64,000 nt of DNA, taken from Legionellales bacterium. Lineage in GTDB: Bacteria; Pseudomonadota; Gammaproteobacteria; DSM-16500. The notes under the pieces were generated by a model, which saw nothing but the letters and a program-made list of their open reading frames with translations, was not told the origin of the DNA and searched no databases. Below, in pieces: positions 36,026-46,133 of the stretch. Where the stretch lies: contig CANJVW010000002.1 in NCBI GenBank assembly GCA_947478495.1, positions 29,179 through 93,178 of the forward strand, written 5' to 3'. The position numbers were made by a program, and so were the translations under genes. How positions within the stretch are numbered: the first letter of the stretch is position 1; every line of letters begins with the position of its first letter.

Positions 36026-36544
36026 TTACTTCAGATCAAATGCTTTCGATACCTGCTTTGTGATATCCGTTCCTTCAGCAGAGTAAATCACAGCTTGTGT
36101 ATCAAGCACCAATGTATATTTCTCTTTCTTAGCCATGGCAGAGATAATATCATTCAGCTGCACAAGCACATTCTTCATTACCTTGCCTTGCTCTTTGCTC
36201 AAATCTTGCTGAAAGCTCGATGCATCTTTTGATAAACTCGCTTGATCCGCCGCTACTTTCTTCTGAGCAGCGTCTTTATCTTTTGCGCTCATTGTATCTG
36301 AATCTTTTTTATACTTCTCTAATTCATCTTGCAACGATTTTTGCGCAGCCAATAATTTATCTTGACGCCCCTTAAATGTAGCCTGCAATTTCTTATTCAA
36401 TGCCGCAATTTTCGGCGATTCTTGAAATAGTTGTTGCACATTCACCACGGCAACAGTCGATTTTTCAGAGGATGCATCCGCAGCAAAAGCACACACCGCG
36501 CTCAACAACAAAACGGAACCTATCACGGGCACTATTTTCTTCAT
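36026..36544 (-). CDS. skp: periplasmic chaperone Skp/OmpH
   Basis: 172 residues from the ATG at 36544, which has AAGGGAAAAG upstream and begins the signal peptide MKKIVPVIGSVLLLSAVCAF (cleavage after AFA). The mature protein is Lys/Gln/Asp-rich coiled coil (KLQATFKGRQDKLLAAQKSL), as in the tentacles of trimeric Skp, which carries unfolded outer-membrane proteins to BamA. bamA lies immediately upstream. Confidence 0.95.
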   Translation of the reverse strand: MKKIVPVIGSVLLLSAVCAFAADASSEKSTVAVVNVQQLFQESPKIAALNKKLQATFKGRQDKLLAAQKSLQDELEKYKKDSDTMSAKDKDAAQKKVAADQASLSKDASSFQQDLSKEQGKVMKNVLVQLNDIISAMAKKEKYTLVLDTQAVIYSAEGTDITKQVSKAFDLK

Positions 36545-36640
36545 ATGCTTTTCCCTTTTTTCCTTAAATGTTAAAAAATATGTCTTTAAAAAACGTATCA
36601 TGCATGATCTTTTCTAAATAGTCACCCACTTAATGAAGTC

Positions 36641-38983
36641 TTAGATTCGCGCACCAATTGAAAAGTCAAATATTTGCTCATCGTCAGGCAGCGGTCCCTT
36701 CTTGGGATTCAACGGCTTCGCTAATGAAATATCGATCACACCCAATGGAGAGGACCAATCCGCCTCAAGACCCGCAGAAAGACGTACATAACCCGCGTTG
36801 GTTCCGCCATATGAGGCTGCATTGAATGTATTAAACACGTTACCACCTGCAACGAATAACATGGTTCGTAAACTATCAGAAGCAAAATTTGGGAAAATAA
36901 GACCTGCATTGGCTGTCGCGAGCATATTACCGCCCGATGCTTGTCCATTCGAATCTTTGGGTCCAAGCGAGTTACCGGCATACCCTGGCAGGTTAGCCGC
37001 TAATCCACCAGTATAAAAATTCCTAAAGAAGGGGTAATTTTTAGCGCCCCCATTATTTAAGCTTGACCCATAAGCAAAGTTGCCTCTTGTGACAAAAACA
37101 AAGCTGTCTGTTAATGGATAATACCACGTCCCACCATAGCCCACTGTGTAGTAGGCTAAACCACCGCGAGCAGCAGGCACATAGAAGTTCGCATTCAATT
37201 CATTTAATGTTCCGCTCGTCGGAAAAATACCTTTATTACGCGTATCCCTTGAAAAACCAGTGATCAAATCAAGTTGGCCAAAGCGTGTGCCGTGCTCGCC
37301 TACGAAATCTTTCACTTGCTGAGAGGTATTCACATTCTGATTAAGCATGATCGCTGTATTGTCGTAGCCATACCCTAATTTCAATGTATTAACAACGCCG
37401 AGCATCTGCCCGACAGGAAGACCATATACGTCGCTCAAGCTATACTGATCCATCGTATAGCTGGCGCCTAAATTCGCATACTTCGGATTAAATTGATACA
37501 GAGACAAACTGATTGTGCGGCTCACACCATCTTGCGTAAAATAGGGATTCATGTAGCTGATCGAATAGTCTGTTTTGTATCGACTGTGTTCCGCATTCAT
37601 TGCCAACGTATTGCCAGTTCCCAAAAAGTTTTGCTGGGTAAAGCTGAGACCAATAATCGCATGGTCTAGAATAGAGTAACCCAACCTGGCTTGAATCTGC
37701 GCGGCATTGTCTTCCTTTACTTTATAGTTAACATCCACCTTATTGTGCTCTGCTGGGACAGGCAGAATAGTCATTTGCACATCTTTGATATAACCTAATC
37801 GATTGAGCCGCCATTTAGAGTCTTCGAGGTTACTACTGGATGCAAGAGCAGATTCCATTTGGGTCACATTGCGCCGCAATGTTTTATCATTGGTTCTGTT
37901 GTTGTCAGAAAAATAAATATGGCGCACATAAGTGAGCCTACCCGGTGCCACCTTCAATGTGAGGGAAACCTGTTTAAGCGCATCATCTACGACGGGCGCG
38001 ACTCCGACACCTGCGCCTAAATATCCCTTATCGCCCAATGCATTCACAATCGCTTTGTTCGAATCCATCAAAGACTGGCGTGAAAAAACATCGCCTGGCT
38101 TCAGCTGAACCCGCTTCATTAGCTCGACTGACGGCAAGATAAGATTACCGGATAATGCAATATGCTTAATGGTGTAAGGAGCCCCTTCGCTCACTACAAA
38201 GGTCACGAAAACTGATTTACGATCCGATGCAACGCGGGCTTGAGCCGACTTGATGGCGAATCGCACATACCCATGATCCAAGTAAAAGTGGGTTAATGCA
38301 TCCCTGCTACTATCGAGTTTCTCTTGTGAAAATCGATCTGTTTGGGTAAAAAACGTCAGCAATCCAGGCGTGCTCAGCGTGAGGGTTGATGTCAGCGTTC
38401 TGTCGCTAAACGCATGATTCCCTACAATATCAATGCCCTGCACTCGAGCAACCAACCCTTCGGATATCGCAATATTCACTTGCACGCGATTACGCGGCAT
38501 AGAAGACACGGTAACATCGACTCGGGCATTAAAGCGGCCCAAGAGATAATATTCGTTTAATAAACTCTGTTTGATCTGATCCAGTACCCCTTGATCGTAA
38601 ATCTTGCCTTCTGCGATATGGACATTATCCATCACCGTGGTTAATTTATCTTTGGGTATCACGGAATTGCCCGTTATATTCAGCCGACCGATCACGGGAC
38701 GCTCCACCACAGTGATGACTAACGTGTTGCCCTGGCGCGCGAGGGAGGCATGATCAAAAAAACCTGTGCTATACAATGCCTTCAATATCTTGGCTGTATC
38801 ACCCGGCTTAACCATATGTCCAGGCTTTATAGGTAAATAATGGTAGACTGTGCTTGCGGTGATGCCCTGCAACCCCTGGACTTCAATTTTCTTCACGACA
38901 AACCCATTTGAGGCTATAGCAACGGAGAGGGCTTGGCTCGCCAACAGAAGAAATATTAGTATTATTTTTTTCATGGACGCCAT
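36641..38983 (-). CDS. bamA: outer-membrane protein assembly factor BamA
   Basis: 780 residues (777 if the ATG at 38974, MKKIILIF, is used). A signal peptide is followed by five POTRA domains (about 25-420; the first opens FVVKKIEVQGLQGITASTVY) and a C-terminal 16-stranded barrel with SYMNPYFTQDG, FPTSGTLNELNA and a terminal IFDFSIGARI strand. Inserts folded proteins into the outer membrane. The usual upstream neighbour rseP is absent; cdsA is only 58 bp away. Confidence 0.97.
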   Translation of the reverse strand: MASMKKIILIFLLLASQALSVAIASNGFVVKKIEVQGLQGITASTVYHYLPIKPGHMVKPGDTAKILKALYSTGFFDHASLARQGNTLVITVVERPVIGRLNITGNSVIPKDKLTTVMDNVHIAEGKIYDQGVLDQIKQSLLNEYYLLGRFNARVDVTVSSMPRNRVQVNIAISEGLVARVQGIDIVGNHAFSDRTLTSTLTLSTPGLLTFFTQTDRFSQEKLDSSRDALTHFYLDHGYVRFAIKSAQARVASDRKSVFVTFVVSEGAPYTIKHIALSGNLILPSVELMKRVQLKPGDVFSRQSLMDSNKAIVNALGDKGYLGAGVGVAPVVDDALKQVSLTLKVAPGRLTYVRHIYFSDNNRTNDKTLRRNVTQMESALASSSNLEDSKWRLNRLGYIKDVQMTILPVPAEHNKVDVNYKVKEDNAAQIQARLGYSILDHAIIGLSFTQQNFLGTGNTLAMNAEHSRYKTDYSISYMNPYFTQDGVSRTISLSLYQFNPKYANLGASYTMDQYSLSDVYGLPVGQMLGVVNTLKLGYGYDNTAIMLNQNVNTSQQVKDFVGEHGTRFGQLDLITGFSRDTRNKGIFPTSGTLNELNANFYVPAARGGLAYYTVGYGGTWYYPLTDSFVFVTRGNFAYGSSLNNGGAKNYPFFRNFYTGGLAANLPGYAGNSLGPKDSNGQASGGNMLATANAGLIFPNFASDSLRTMLFVAGGNVFNTFNAASYGGTNAGYVRLSAGLEADWSSPLGVIDISLAKPLNPKKGPLPDDEQIFDFSIGARI

Positions 38984-39041
38984 TATCTCGAATATATTGT
39001 ATTAAATCTACTTTATCTTTAGCCCAAATGAAATATCCGGG

Positions 39042-39848
39042 TTAAGTCCAATGACCGATAACCATGCCTAGCGCAAAAAGAGGTGCTGCAGCGGTCAAGC
39101 TATCAATTCGATCCAGTATCCCGCCATGTCCTGGCAATCCGCGCCCAGAATCTTTCACGCCGGCTGCGCGCTTACACATACTTTCAAATAAATCACCCAA
39201 AACAGACGTCATGATAGTCATGAATGACAGAAAAATAAGACTCAGCAGTGATTGCTTAAAAAAACAGAACCCGATCAATGAAATCACGGGGGCCGTCAAC
39301 AAGGCGCAACCAAACCCTTCCCATGTTTTGCCAGGGCTGATGGTTTTTAACAATTTATAATGTCCCCATCTTTTTCCACCAAAATAGGCCGCTGAATCCG
39401 CTGCCCAAATCAATAAAAATAAGAATAAAAGAAGCCCATGACCCTGAGGCAAGAGACGTATAAAATTAATAGACAACCAACACGGAACCAAAACGAACAC
39501 ACCCATCACACCCCGCACCACCAACCCCTCACGCCAATAATCAGAGCGGCTTTGATAGGTCGCCACCAAAAAAGCGGCCACCGACCAAAAGAGGGCTGTT
39601 AAATACAAGAGTGGTTCGATAGGAAATAAATAAAACACGAACAACGCAACACATACTAACACAACATACGCCACTCGGTGCAACAAAGAAGGCATTGCCA
39701 TTAAACCCGACCATTCCCAAGCACCCCAAAGCGTGACCAACCCTGTGATCCAATAAAAAGTGTGTTCAGATGCCACAAAAAGAAGTGCAACAAAAAGAGG
39801 GATTAAAATAGCCGCGGTGAGAATACGTTGTTTATAATTATTCAGCAT
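39042..39848 (-). CDS. cdsA: phosphatidate cytidylyltransferase
   Basis: 268 residues, multi-pass membrane enzyme making CDP-diacylglycerol for all phospholipids. The signature near the C-terminus (SVLGDLFESMCKRAAGVKDS, then GRGLPGHGGILDRIDSL) is fully present, along with TISPGKTWEGFGCALL. About eight membrane helices. Upstream lies a palindromic repeat and uppS. Confidence 0.96.
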   Translation of the reverse strand: MLNNYKQRILTAAILIPLFVALLFVASEHTFYWITGLVTLWGAWEWSGLMAMPSLLHRVAYVVLVCVALFVFYLFPIEPLLYLTALFWSVAAFLVATYQSRSDYWREGLVVRGVMGVFVLVPCWLSINFIRLLPQGHGLLLFLFLLIWAADSAAYFGGKRWGHYKLLKTISPGKTWEGFGCALLTAPVISLIGFCFFKQSLLSLIFLSFMTIMTSVLGDLFESMCKRAAGVKDSGRGLPGHGGILDRIDSLTAAAPLFALGMVIGHWT

Positions 39849-39874
39849 ATTTATTCTTTATCCATCCTATTTTG

Positions 39875-40009
39875 CCATCCCTGCGAAGGCGGGGACCCAT
39901 TCTTCAAATAACCCTATAAGGGCAATCAGTAATTGTTTTAAAAACCTCTCATCTTTTATATTCACCAAAACAGTACCGCCATGGATCCCCGCCTTCGCGG
40001 AGATGACAA
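39875..40009. repeat. inverted repeat, family D
   Basis: Left arm CCATCCCTGCGAAGGCGGGG (39875-39894, then ACCCATTCTT) and right arm GGATCCCCGCCTTCGCGGAG within 39978-40009, around a 73-bp centre. The type is widespread in environmental bacterial genomes. It separates cdsA from uppS. Confidence 0.85.
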
Positions 40010-40033
40010 GCTTGATAAGCATGGCAAAGAGAA

Positions 40034-40768
40034 TCAGCTATCGCTCATCAATTGCTCGCTTGTTTGTCCAAAGCGGCGTTCACGTTCTGCAAAAAATGCG
40101 CAGGCCTTGTTTAGCTCTTCTTTGTTAAAATCGGGCCACAATACATCGGGAAAATAGAGCTCAGTGTATGCCAACTGCCATAAAATAAAATTGCTGATAC
40201 GTCGCTCTCCGCTCGGGCGAATAAATAAATCGGGGTCCGGCAAATCAGAAAATGAAAGGTGCTGCTGAATCAGTGCTGCATCGACCGCTTGACTCGCTAT
40301 TTCGCCCGCCTCAACAGCGCGTGCTATTTTCTGAACGGCTTGTGTAATATCCCACTGACCGCCATAATTTGTTGCTAGCAATACTTTGAGACCCGTATTG
40401 TCGCGAGTGAGCCGTTCAACTTCCGCTATTTTCTGGCAAAGAAGCTCATCCAATCGCGTGCGATCACCAATCACCCGTAATTGAATATTTTTCTCGTGCA
40501 GTTTTTTTCCTTCCGATTGCAATGCGGTGACAAACGATTGCATGAGATAGTTGATTTCATCCGGAGGACGGCGCCAATTTTCACTGCTAAACGCAAACAA
40601 GGTTAGCACTTCTATTTTTTTCTCAACGCACGCCTCTACCACTCGACGCACGGCATCAACGCCTGCCTTATGCCCTGTGGCTCTCGGCAAAAAACGCTTC
40701 TTTGCCCAACGACCATTGCCGTCCATGATGATGGCAATGTGGCGCGGTAAGCGTGATGGAGATTCCAT
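40034..40768 (-). CDS. uppS: undecaprenyl diphosphate synthase
   Basis: 244 residues. cis-Prenyltransferase that makes the C55 carrier lipid for cell-wall synthesis. AIIMDGNGRWAKKRFLPRAT holds the catalytic Asp, FAFSSENWRRP and RPSGERRISNFILWQ with ELYFPDVLWPDF the substrate sites. dxr, which often precedes it, is missing; the neighbour is frr, two bases away. Confidence 0.97.
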   Translation of the reverse strand: MESPSRLPRHIAIIMDGNGRWAKKRFLPRATGHKAGVDAVRRVVEACVEKKIEVLTLFAFSSENWRRPPDEINYLMQSFVTALQSEGKKLHEKNIQLRVIGDRTRLDELLCQKIAEVERLTRDNTGLKVLLATNYGGQWDITQAVQKIARAVEAGEIASQAVDAALIQQHLSFSDLPDPDLFIRPSGERRISNFILWQLAYTELYFPDVLWPDFNKEELNKACAFFAERERRFGQTSEQLMSDS

Positions 40769-40770
40769 TG

Positions 40771-41325
40771 TTAGATAGCCATCAAATCTTTTTCTTTTTC
40801 TGCAAGCAAGTGATCGACTTCGGCGCTGTATTTATCGGTCAGTTTCTGCACGAGATCAGACAAACGACGTTCTTCATCTTCCGCAATGGCCTTGCTCTTC
40901 AATAATTCTTTTAATGCGGTATTTCCATCGCGACGCAGATTACGGATATGCACACGTGCTGTTTCCGCCTCACTTCGCACGACTTTAATCAAATCTTTGC
41001 GGCGCTCTTCTGTCAACTGAGGTAAAGGCACTCGGATTATTTCACCTGCCGTGGAGGGATTCAGGCCTAAATCAGATGTCATAATCGCCTTCTCAATAGC
41101 GGGCACCATTTTCTTTTCCCACGGCGTAATCACTAGGGTACGTGCATCACCGATCGTAATGCTGGAAACTTGGCTCAAGGGAGTCGAATTACCATAGTAA
41201 TCGACTCGAACATGGTCTAATAAACTGGGATGCGCACGACCCGTTCGCACTTTAGATACTTCATGCTTAAAGGATTCAATTCCCTTTTTCATTGCTGTTT
41301 CAGTAGCCGTCAACACACTATGCAT
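40771..41325 (-). CDS. frr: ribosome recycling factor
   Basis: 184 residues from the ATG at 41325 ([20 protein letters not shown]), which has GGAG nine bases upstream. An ATG at 41337 overlaps the pyrH stop as TAATG and would add four residues. [21 protein letters not shown] and the C-terminal helix [20 protein letters not shown] are diagnostic. It splits post-termination ribosomes with EF-G. Confidence 0.97.
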   Translation of the reverse strand: MHSVLTATETAMKKGIESFKHEVSKVRTGRAHPSLLDHVRVDYYGNSTPLSQVSSITIGDARTLVITPWEKKMVPAIEKAIMTSDLGLNPSTAGEIIRVPLPQLTEERRKDLIKVVRSEAETARVHIRNLRRDGNTALKELLKSKAIAEDEERRLSDLVQKLTDKYSAEVDHLLAEKEKDLMAI

Positions 41326-41336
41326 TTTTATCTCCA

Positions 41337-42077
41337 TTACGGTAAGCCATTATGAACTAATGTACCGACAGAACCCCCTGCGACAGCCGCCAACAACGCC
41401 TCAGGCTGATTCATATTTAATACACGCAAGGGTAGCCCATGAGCTTGACACAAAAGCATCGCATTCAAGTCCATCACTTTCAAGCGTTTTTCAATGACTT
41501 CCGAGTAAGTAAGTGTTGGATAGTAAATGGCTTGCTTGTTTTTCATTGGATCGTCAGAAAAAACGCCATCCACCTTAGTTAATTTGATTAAAAGATCAGC
41601 TTCTATTTCAATCGCTCTCAATGCAGCGGCTGAATCCGTTGTCACCAACGGATTACCTGTGCCACCGACAAAAATAAGCGCTCGATCCTGAGCCAAGGCA
41701 TCGATAGCGTGACGACGACAAAACCCTTTCGCAATTCCAGGTATCGCAAAAGCCGACATCACATCAACAGATATATCATGCTTCAGAAAAGCATCTCGCA
41801 ACGCCAACCCATTCATCACGGTTGCCAACATACCCATCTGATCAGCGGTAACGCGATCAACGGGCTCGCCTAGCATCTCGCCTCGCAGAAAATTGCCTGC
41901 CCCAATGACGATGGCAACTTGCACGCCCAGATTGATCAAGCCGAGCACTACCATGCTCACTTCAGCTAACTTGCCCACATCAATACCAAACGTTTGGCCT
42001 TCGCCTTGCAGCGCTTCACCGCTTAATTTCAGCAGAATACGTTGATATTGCGGTTTTTTTATAAAAGGGTTGTGCAT
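41337..42077 (-). CDS. pyrH: UMP kinase
   Basis: 246 residues, hexameric bacterial UMP kinase of the amino-acid kinase fold. [50 protein letters not shown] and [15 protein letters not shown] are the expected segments. It sits in rpsB-tsf-pyrH-frr order. Confidence 0.97.
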   Translation of the reverse strand: MHNPFIKKPQYQRILLKLSGEALQGEGQTFGIDVGKLAEVSMVVLGLINLGVQVAIVIGAGNFLRGEMLGEPVDRVTADQMGMLATVMNGLALRDAFLKHDISVDVMSAFAIPGIAKGFCRRHAIDALAQDRALIFVGGTGNPLVTTDSAAALRAIEIEADLLIKLTKVDGVFSDDPMKNKQAIYYPTLTYSEVIEKRLKVMDLNAMLLCQAHGLPLRVLNMNQPEALLAAVAGGSVGTLVHNGLP

Positions 42078-42105
42078 AGCTAACTCTCCTTATATCCCTA
42101 GAAAA

Positions 42106-42134
42106 GGGCGCGCCCTACAGTGTTGCGCGCGCCT
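42106..42134. terminator. GC-rich hairpin between tsf and pyrH
   Basis: GGCGCGC near 42107 pairs with GCGCGCC near 42127, followed on the minus strand by CCTTTTCT. It may attenuate read-through from the abundant rpsB-tsf transcript into pyrH. Confidence 0.45.
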
Positions 42135-42144
42135 ACAAAGGGTA

Positions 42145-43026
42145 TTACTTTCCTTGCACCTGAGACATCACCGCATCCACAAAATTTTCTGTCTCTTTTT
42201 CAATTCCTTCGCCCACTTCAAAGCGAGAGAATGACAACGCCTTGACGCGATGCTTGCTTAATAGATCAGAAATAACAACATCAGGATCTTTCACAAACGG
42301 CTGTCCCACCAAGCTCACTTCCGCCAAAAACTTCTTCAAACGGCCTTGAACCATTTTCTCGATAATATCTTGAGGTTTTCCACTGCCAGCTGCCTGCGCC
42401 AAGTAAATCTCTTTTTCTTTTTCAATCAGATCAGCAGACACTTCATCGGGCGAAATAACTAATGGCTTAGATGCGGCAATATGCATTGCCAAATCTTTCG
42501 CAAGATCAGGATGATCGCCATCTAGCATGACCAACACGCCAATGCGACGGCCATGCAAATAAACGCCGATCGGTGTATTCGCGCTCACGAAAGCCGCGCG
42601 ACGTAGATGAATGTTCTCGCCCACTTTTCCAATCAATGCAAGACGCGCTTCTTCAACCGTGATCGATTGACCCACTAATGGTAGGCGCGCAAGAGCCGCC
42701 ATATCTTCTGACCCTGCAGCGAGTGCAGTGTCAGCGACTGATGACACAAACTGAAGGAAGTTTTCATCACGTGCCACAAAATCGGTTTCGCTATTCACTT
42801 CCAACATCAATGCTTTATGACCATCCGCACTCGTGCGAACAACGACAATGCCTTCTGCGGTAATGCGGCCTGCTTTTTTATCTGCCTTAGCGCCACCACT
42901 CTTGCGCAATTCTTCAATCGCGCGTTCGATATCGCCTGCCGTTGCATCAAGTGCCCTTTTGCATTCCATCATACCGGCACCGGTTCGTTCGCGTAACTCT
43001 TTTACTGTTGCTGCAGTGACTGCCAT
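42145..43026 (-). CDS. tsf: elongation factor Ts
   Basis: 293 residues from ATG 43026 (MAVTAATVKELRERTGAGMM). The nucleotide exchange factor for EF-Tu; MECKRALDAT and SETDFVARDENF are the family signatures. Upstream in-frame codons overlap rpsB and are ignored. It starts ten bases after the rpsB stop. Confidence 0.97.
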   Translation of the reverse strand: MAVTAATVKELRERTGAGMMECKRALDATAGDIERAIEELRKSGGAKADKKAGRITAEGIVVVRTSADGHKALMLEVNSETDFVARDENFLQFVSSVADTALAAGSEDMAALARLPLVGQSITVEEARLALIGKVGENIHLRRAAFVSANTPIGVYLHGRRIGVLVMLDGDHPDLAKDLAMHIAASKPLVISPDEVSADLIEKEKEIYLAQAAGSGKPQDIIEKMVQGRLKKFLAEVSLVGQPFVKDPDVVISDLLSKHRVKALSFSRFEVGEGIEKETENFVDAVMSQVQGK

Positions 43027-43036
43027 ACATTGTCCT

Positions 43037-43807
43037 CTAACCGTTAGTACCGTCTTGATCCTGATTCGTCTCTGAGCGAACAGCGTCTTCCACTTCGACG
43101 AGTTCATTCGCTCCGTCGACATCAAGATGAGCGCTGCGCGCTTCTAAAATCGCATCAGCCGCATACTTTGCATATAATGCAATCGAGCGAGTCGAGTCAT
43201 CATTGCCGGGTACTAAATATGAAATACCTTTAGGGCTATTATTCGTATCAACAATACCAATAACAGGAATATTTAAACGATTCGCTTCAGCTACCGCGAT
43301 GTGCTCATGACCCACATCAATGACGAATAACGCATCAGGCAAGCCGCCCATGTTTTTAATACCGCCCAAACCACGATCCAGCTTATCTTTTTCTCGTGTT
43401 AGGTTCAAAATTTCTTTCTTAGTTAATCTGCCAAATGAATTCTTCTCAATCATGGCTTCCAATTCTTTCAATCGTTTAATGGACTGACGAATCGTTTTGT
43501 AGTTAGTTAACATACCGCCCAACCAACGATGATCGACGAATGGCATGCGACATCGCAGCGCTTCTTCACGCACGATAGCCGTTGCTGCAGGCTTGGTTCC
43601 CACAAACAAAATGCGTCCTTTCTGAGAGGCAATTTTGCCCATCACATTGAGCGCGTCTTTAAACAGGGGGAGAGAAAGCTCGAGATTAATAATATGAATT
43701 TTGCTACGCGCACCGTAAATATAAGGACCCATTTTAGGGTTCCAGTGACAGGTTTGGTGCCCAAAGTGAACGCCTGCCTTTAACATTTCATGCATTGTTA
43801 CCGTCAT
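43037..43807 (-). CDS. rpsB: 30S ribosomal protein S2
   Basis: 256 residues. [53 protein letters not shown] and [12 protein letters not shown] are conserved S2 segments. The C-terminus is acidic ([18 protein letters not shown]). The start is MTVTMHEML. It is preceded by a structured leader, as expected for the autoregulated rpsB-tsf operon. Confidence 0.98.
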   Translation of the reverse strand: MTVTMHEMLKAGVHFGHQTCHWNPKMGPYIYGARSKIHIINLELSLPLFKDALNVMGKIASQKGRILFVGTKPAATAIVREEALRCRMPFVDHRWLGGMLTNYKTIRQSIKRLKELEAMIEKNSFGRLTKKEILNLTREKDKLDRGLGGIKNMGGLPDALFVIDVGHEHIAVAEANRLNIPVIGIVDTNNSPKGISYLVPGNDDSTRSIALYAKYAADAILEARSAHLDVDGANELVEVEDAVRSETNQDQDGTNG

Positions 43808-43912
43808 TTCTACTATTCCTCAATATTCCCTACCTATCAGGGCGAACTTTCCGTTCGCTCGCATACGCCGATCATGCGAGAGCCGTAGCACGCCCTGATA
43901 AATAGTTGGGTT
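43808..43912 (-). ncRNA. structured rpsB leader (t44-like)
   Basis: On the minus strand TTTATCAGGGCG (outer) pairs with CGCCCTGATAG around an inner CTCGCAT/ATGCGAG hairpin, ending about 30 bp before the rpsB start. In E. coli the map-rpsB gap encodes the t44 RNA/S2-binding leader, and the same gene arrangement is found here. The match to t44 is by position and structure only. A covariance-model search would settle it. Confidence 0.5.
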
Positions 43913-44079
43913 AAGCCTCCACGTTTCTCAACTGCCAACTCTTAAATCGTGAGACTAAGAGCACCCAGCAGTCAATTATGAAGCGTGTGTGGGGTTAATA
44001 AACATTTAAACATTGCTAATCAAAGCTCGCCTTTATACCATACATCCTCTAAATCAAACAATAAAAAGTGAATATATTC

Positions 44080-44853
44080 ATGCCTGCGACCATTAAAGGA
44101 CCTCTTGAAATCGAAAAAATGCGCATTGCAGGTAAATTAGCGGCCAATGTCTTGGAAATGATTGGCCCCTATGTAAAAGCCAATGTAACCACGGATTATC
44201 TCAATACGCTCTGCCAGGATTATATTGTAAATGAACAAAAAGCGATCCCCGCCCCCCTGAATTACCGTGGATTCCCGAAATCTATTTGTACATCTGTTAA
44301 CCATCAAGTGTGTCACGGTATCCCGGGCGATCGCAAACTCAAAGACGGCGATATCGTCAATATCGATGTCACCGTCATTAAAGACGAATACCATGGCGAT
44401 ACCAGCAAAATGTTTGTCATTGGAAAACCGTCTATCCTCGCGAATCGATTGATTAATGTCACGCAAGAATGTCTGTATCTCGGTATTGAGCAAGTGAAAC
44501 CGGGCGCGCGTCTCGGCGATATTGGCCATGCGATTCAAACGCATGCGGAGAAAAATCGCTTTTCGGTTGTCCGCGATTATTGCGGTCATGGCATTGGGCG
44601 CATTTTCCATGAAGACCCCTCCGTCGTACATTTTGGGAAACCCGGCACGGGCGAAGAAATAAAAGCCGGCATGATTTTCACGATTGAACCCATGATTAAC
44701 GCAGGAGCTTACCCCGTCAAATTGCTGCCTGACGGCTGGACCGTGGTCACTAAAGATCATAGCCTTTCCGCGCAATGGGAGCATACTATTTTAGTCACTG
44801 AAACGGGTTATGATGTCTTGACCCGACGACCAGATGAAACACTATTTCATTAA
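44080..44853 (+). CDS. map: methionine aminopeptidase, type I
   Basis: 257 residues from ATG 44080. Removes initiator methionine. ICTSVNHQVCHGIPG, IVNIDVTVIKDEYHGDTSKM (two metal Asp), YCGHGIGRIFHEDPSVVHFG and FTIEPMINAG carry the metal ligands and catalytic His. A GTG four codons earlier is in frame but lacks a better site. It is divergent from rpsB, the canonical arrangement. Confidence 0.97.
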   Translation: MPATIKGPLEIEKMRIAGKLAANVLEMIGPYVKANVTTDYLNTLCQDYIVNEQKAIPAPLNYRGFPKSICTSVNHQVCHGIPGDRKLKDGDIVNIDVTVIKDEYHGDTSKMFVIGKPSILANRLINVTQECLYLGIEQVKPGARLGDIGHAIQTHAEKNRFSVVRDYCGHGIGRIFHEDPSVVHFGKPGTGEEIKAGMIFTIEPMINAGAYPVKLLPDGWTVVTKDHSLSAQWEHTILVTETGYDVLTRRPDETLFH

Positions 44854-44871
44854 CAACACAGGAGCTATCAA

Positions 44872-45450
44872 ATGATACACACTCTACCCGCGCTACCTTA
44901 CGCAATGGACGCCCTGGCGCCACATATCTCAAAAGAAACATTGGAATACCATTACAGCAAGCATCACCAAACTTACGTGACCAATTTAAACAATTTGATT
45001 AAAGACACGGAATGGGAAAATAGCTCTCTTGAAGACATCATTTTCAAAGCAAGCGGCCCCATTTTTAATAACGCCGCACAGATTTGGAATCATACGTTTT
45101 ATTGGAATTGCTTGACACCAAAAAGCACGCATGCACCGAGTGGCGCATTGGCTGATGCGATCAACAAAACATTTGGCTCGTTTGATGAATTCAAAAAGAA
45201 GTTTTCAGCCGCCACCATCGGAACGTTTGGTTCAGGTTGGGGATGGCTCGTGAAAAATGCCGCGGGCGAATTAGAAATTATCAGCACCAGCAACGCGGGC
45301 ATTCCAATGAAAGAGCAGAAAAAAGCCCTCTTGACTTGCGATGTCTGGGAGCACGCGTATTACATCGACTATCGTAATGCACGGGCAACGTATGTTGAAA
45401 GATTCTGGGAATTAGTTAGCTGGGATTTTGTAGCAGCGAATTTTGCTTAA
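44872..45450 (+). CDS. sodB: superoxide dismutase [Fe]
   Basis: 192 residues, the E. coli SodB length. Metal ligands: His in [22 protein letters not shown], and [21 protein letters not shown] and the absence of an export signal fit the cytoplasmic iron enzyme. AGGAGC lies just upstream of the ATG. It is 18 bp after map and possibly co-transcribed. Confidence 0.96.
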   Translation: MIHTLPALPYAMDALAPHISKETLEYHYSKHHQTYVTNLNNLIKDTEWENSSLEDIIFKASGPIFNNAAQIWNHTFYWNCLTPKSTHAPSGALADAINKTFGSFDEFKKKFSAATIGTFGSGWGWLVKNAAGELEIISTSNAGIPMKEQKKALLTCDVWEHAYYIDYRNARATYVERFWELVSWDFVAANFA

Positions 45451-45487
45451 TTGACAAGAAGGGGTGGCCGGCCGGACGAGGAAACCC

Positions 45488-45910
45488 TTACTCCGGCAAG
45501 CGAACCACCAACACATCGCACGTCGCGCCATGCAAGACTGCATTTGCGGTCGAGCCAAGCAGCAATGATAATCCGTGGCGACCATGACTACCCACCACAA
45601 TTAAATCAGCGCCCACTTCTTCCGCTACAGAATGAATTCTGAGCTTGGTCGGACCCATTTTGACATGCTGATGTTTGTTTTCGACCGCAAGTGATGCACC
45701 CACTCGAGCAAGGCCTTTTTTTGCTTCTTCAATAAGTTGTTGCTCGATGTCTTCAATGCCCGCATAGGCATACCCATAAGCAGGCGGCAACTCAATCACA
45801 TGCACCAAACTAAGATGCGCGCCCGTATAACCTCGGAGATTCCGGACTTTCTTGATAAGATGCTCAATATCGTCTGATAAATCCGTTGCAAATAAGATAT
45901 GTTGATACAT
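45488..45910 (-). CDS. universal stress protein, UspA family
   Basis: 140 residues. YQHILFATDLSD opens the Rossmann-like fold, and GSHGRHGLSLLLGSTANAV is the ATP-binding G-x2-G-x9-G-[ST] motif, so it probably binds ATP. The substrate or stress is unknown. It stands alone, tail to tail with sodB. Confidence 0.92.
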   Translation of the reverse strand: MYQHILFATDLSDDIEHLIKKVRNLRGYTGAHLSLVHVIELPPAYGYAYAGIEDIEQQLIEEAKKGLARVGASLAVENKHQHVKMGPTKLRIHSVAEEVGADLIVVGSHGRHGLSLLLGSTANAVLHGATCDVLVVRLPE

Positions 45911-46133
45911 GCGACACCTCCCTAACGTATTGATTCCCTAGCTATCAATATACTCCCCGAAAACAAAACAATCTAGTCGCGGAATGCGTCACTAGCATCT
46001 GTCTATTTTATGCTTAGAGTTCCGCTAGGCCAAAGCACAGAATAAAGGTGCTTTGCGACAAACTTTGTCACAGAGCCAGGGTGATTGATGTTTTTAATCG
46101 ACTTATTCAACTTACGGTGCTATTTTTAGTCTC

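Noticed and set aside
44137..44784. 215-codon minus-strand frame
   Set aside because: Long antisense shadow of map, which has all catalytic motifs on the plus strand.
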